NCBI GenBank assembly: GCA_938021455.1
Contig: CALIGP010000333.1
Span: 1 to 8,614 of the forward strand
Direction: 5' to 3'
DNA length: 8,614 nucleotides
From: an uncultured Lewinella sp.
GTDB lineage: Bacteria > Bacteroidota > Bacteroidia > Chitinophagales > Saprospiraceae
Positions 7,255-8,614 of the stretch are shown here, piece after piece. The notes below the pieces were generated by a model that worked only from the letters and a program-made list of their open reading frames with translations, did not search any database and had not been told where the DNA came from. How positions within the stretch are numbered: the stretch's first letter is position 1; every line of letters starts with the position of its first letter. The translations under genes were made by a program, and so were the position numbers.

Positions 7255-7306
7255 TAAATTGTTGTGGTAGAGACAGGCCATGGCCTCTCTCTACCACAAC
7301 AATTTA
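7255..7306. repeat. 52-bp near-perfect palindrome abutting the rnc stop codon
   Basis: Bases 7255-7273 pair with 7288-7306 over 19 uninterrupted base pairs (TGTTGTGGTAGAGA facing TCTCTACCACAACA). One C-C mismatch follows at 7274/7287, and the centre AGGCCATGGCCT (7275-7286) is itself a perfect palindrome. In RNA this folds as a 19-bp stem, a mismatch, 4 bp and a CAUG loop. No T-run follows on the plus strand, so it is not a textbook intrinsic terminator, although it may still block transcription or protect the mRNA 3' end. It separates the fabF-rnc unit from the kinase gene. Confidence 0.93.
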
Positions 7307-7412
7307 TGAATGCAACCCCACCTTGCACCCGCGTACAGCGCCCTGATAAAAACACCTCCAAAAATACCCTGACTCAAAAGGCATTCGTTATGCTTTCGAC
7401 CGCCTACCACAC

Positions 7413-8570
7413 ATGAATATATTTCAAACTACTTCTCGTTGGCCTCTTTATCTCGCCGTTGTCGGACTGGTAATCGTCGCAGCTTCTGTCTGGTATACGA
7501 ATTACCTGGCCGGACAACTGGCTTCCACGGAGGAGAACTATGTTAACTTATATAAGCAAGCTATTGAAGACCTTGCAGAACTAGATGACTTAGAGGAAGA
7601 CGTAACGCTACAAACTGACATTCTGCAGCAGATGGAGACGGTACCCCGTATTGTAACTAATCTGGAAGGGGAATTGCTTTTTTGGGGTGGCTTTGGGGAT
7701 CGGGATAGTGACACTGCCTACGTAATGCGACAATACCATGAATTCATCGAAGAGGGTAGAGAGCCCATCAAGGTGGACCAGCAAATCATGTACGTAGGCG
7801 AAAGTCGTCTCCTGCGCCAACTCCGCTTTTTCCCCTACATTCAGGGCTTTCTGATCCTTTCGTTCATCATCATTGGCTTCATCGGCATCAATCAGGCCCG
7901 AAAAGCGGAGCAAAACCGGGTTTGGGTCGGAATGGCTAAAGAAACCGCCCATCAACTGGGCACCCCGATCAGCGCCATTATGGGGTGGGTAGAACACCTC
8001 AAGTTGATGTACGCCGAGGATGAAGACCTGATGGAAGTATCCAGTGAACTTGAAAAAGATGTGGACCGGCTTTCCATGGTCGCTAATCGGTTCAGCAAAA
8101 TTGGCGCTACTCCAGAGCTTCAGGCCGTTAATGTCTACGCGGAATTAGACAAATGCCGGGAGTATATGCAAAAACGCGCGCCAAGGAAGGTAAGTTTTGA
8201 CTTCCCGGCTCCGGATCAGGGGGATGATATGGTTGCCATTAACCCGCTGCTATTTGACTGGGTCGTAGAAAATTTACTACGCAATGCACTGGACGCCATG
8301 GATGGGAAAGGAACCATTTCTGGAGGTGTTCGTGTGCTGGAAAATAAGGTGATGATTGACATCTCTGACACCGGGAAAGGTATTGCCCCCAAAGATGTTC
8401 GTAGGGTCTTTACTCCAGGTTTTACTACGAAAAAAAGAGGGTGGGGGCTAGGCTTGAGCCTCGTTAAACGCATCGTTCAGGAATACCATAAGGGTAAGAT
8501 TGTCGTCAGTCGATCTGAGGTTGGTAAGGGGACTACGTTTACGATTACTTTGCCGAGGGTGATGAACTAG
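7413..8570 (+). CDS. Membrane sensor histidine kinase with an HQLGTP phospho-acceptor box
   Basis: This 385-residue kinase has two membrane segments (about 11-30 and 142-160) flanking a roughly 110-residue periplasmic sensor region that contains an acidic, possibly coiled-coil stretch (about 36-75). The cytoplasmic part has the dimerisation/phospho-acceptor helix with His180 in AKETAHQLGTPISA, then an ATPase domain: N box ENLLRNALDAM (286-296), G1 DTGKGI (319-324), F box VFTPGFTTK (332-340) and G2 GWGLGLSL (343-350). All ATP-binding boxes are intact, so it should autophosphorylate. Gln181 follows the active His where most HisKA proteins have Glu or Asp; I recall the HQLGTP form from Bacteroidota kinases. 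No response regulator is in the window, so the partner and signal are unknown. It starts 106 bases after the palindrome, so it probably has its own promoter; a weak candidate box lies at 7389-7398 (TATGCTTTCG). The ATG at 7413 fits the membrane anchor. Confidence 0.93.
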   Translation: MNIFQTTSRWPLYLAVVGLVIVAASVWYTNYLAGQLASTEENYVNLYKQAIEDLAELDDLEEDVTLQTDILQQMETVPRIVTNLEGELLFWGGFGDRDSDTAYVMRQYHEFIEEGREPIKVDQQIMYVGESRLLRQLRFFPYIQGFLILSFIIIGFIGINQARKAEQNRVWVGMAKETAHQLGTPISAIMGWVEHLKLMYAEDEDLMEVSSELEKDVDRLSMVANRFSKIGATPELQAVNVYAELDKCREYMQKRAPRKVSFDFPAPDQGDDMVAINPLLFDWVVENLLRNALDAMDGKGTISGGVRVLENKVMIDISDTGKGIAPKDVRRVFTPGFTTKKRGWGLGLSLVKRIVQEYHKGKIVVSRSEVGKGTTFTITLPRVMN

Positions 8571-8614
8571 CGCGTTACGCGCTGGTTAGACGCGGCTTCG
8601 CCAGCTTTTAGACG
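8569..8614. repeat. Cluster of short inverted and direct repeats after the kinase gene
   Basis: AGCGCG (8569-8574) and CGCGCT (8578-8583) form a perfect 6-bp hairpin with loop TTA, starting within the kinase stop codon. GCTGG (8581-8585) pairs with CCAGC (8601-8605), enclosing GGCTTCGCC, and TTTT follows at 8606-8609. TTAGACG occurs twice, at 8586-8592 and 8608-8614, 22 bases apart. This could be a terminator for the kinase gene or the first part of an intergenic repeat family; the window ends before that can be decided. Confidence 0.55.

Noticed and set aside
7608..7997. 129-codon minus-strand open frame opposite the kinase
   Set aside because: It is antisense to the kinase sensor and phospho-acceptor regions and has no supporting motif.

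Overview
The window reads as chromosomal DNA of a Bacteroidota bacterium, most likely from the Saprospiria/Lewinella side of the phylum. Four things point there: the acpP-fabF-rnc gene order, a Bacteroidota-type -7 promoter box (TATCTTTG), starts without a Shine-Dalgarno sequence, and a huge secreted protein built from SprB-like repeats. The genus-level placement is inference.

Left half (1-4312, minus strand): one uninterrupted reading frame encodes at least 1437 residues of a secreted, cysteine-rich repeat protein. It has a signal peptide, an N-terminal domain I cannot name, about nine SprB-like units, four 54-residue tandem repeats ending in a GCDS motif, and further SprB-like units. The gene runs off the left edge, so its C-terminus (where a sorting domain would be expected) is not visible. 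A promoter-like box lies about 50 bases upstream of its start.

Middle (4313-4890): a 578-base divergent intergenic region with no convincing gene. It holds the adhesin promoter, an 11-bp inverted repeat, a 12-bp palindrome and a probable acpP promoter.

Right half (4891-8570, plus strand): acpP (acyl carrier protein), fabF (3-oxoacyl-ACP synthase II) and rnc (ribonuclease III), followed by a membrane sensor histidine kinase. A strong intrinsic terminator sits between acpP and fabF and probably sets a high acpP:fabF ratio. fabF and rnc are only 6 bases apart and must be co-transcribed. Directly after the rnc stop codon is a 52-base near-perfect palindrome, which as RNA would be a long double-stranded hairpin resembling an RNase III substrate. 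The kinase has an HQLGTP phospho-acceptor box and no response regulator in view. Short inverted and direct repeats follow it at the right edge.

acpP and fabF work together in fatty-acid elongation: the carrier holds the growing chain and FabF condenses it with malonyl-ACP. The link to rnc is one of operon order, not pathway. I see no CRISPR array, tRNA, rRNA, insertion sequence or recognisable defence system. The most original signals are the palindrome abutting rnc, the terminator inside the acpP-fabF pair, and the recent 162-bp expansions in the adhesin.
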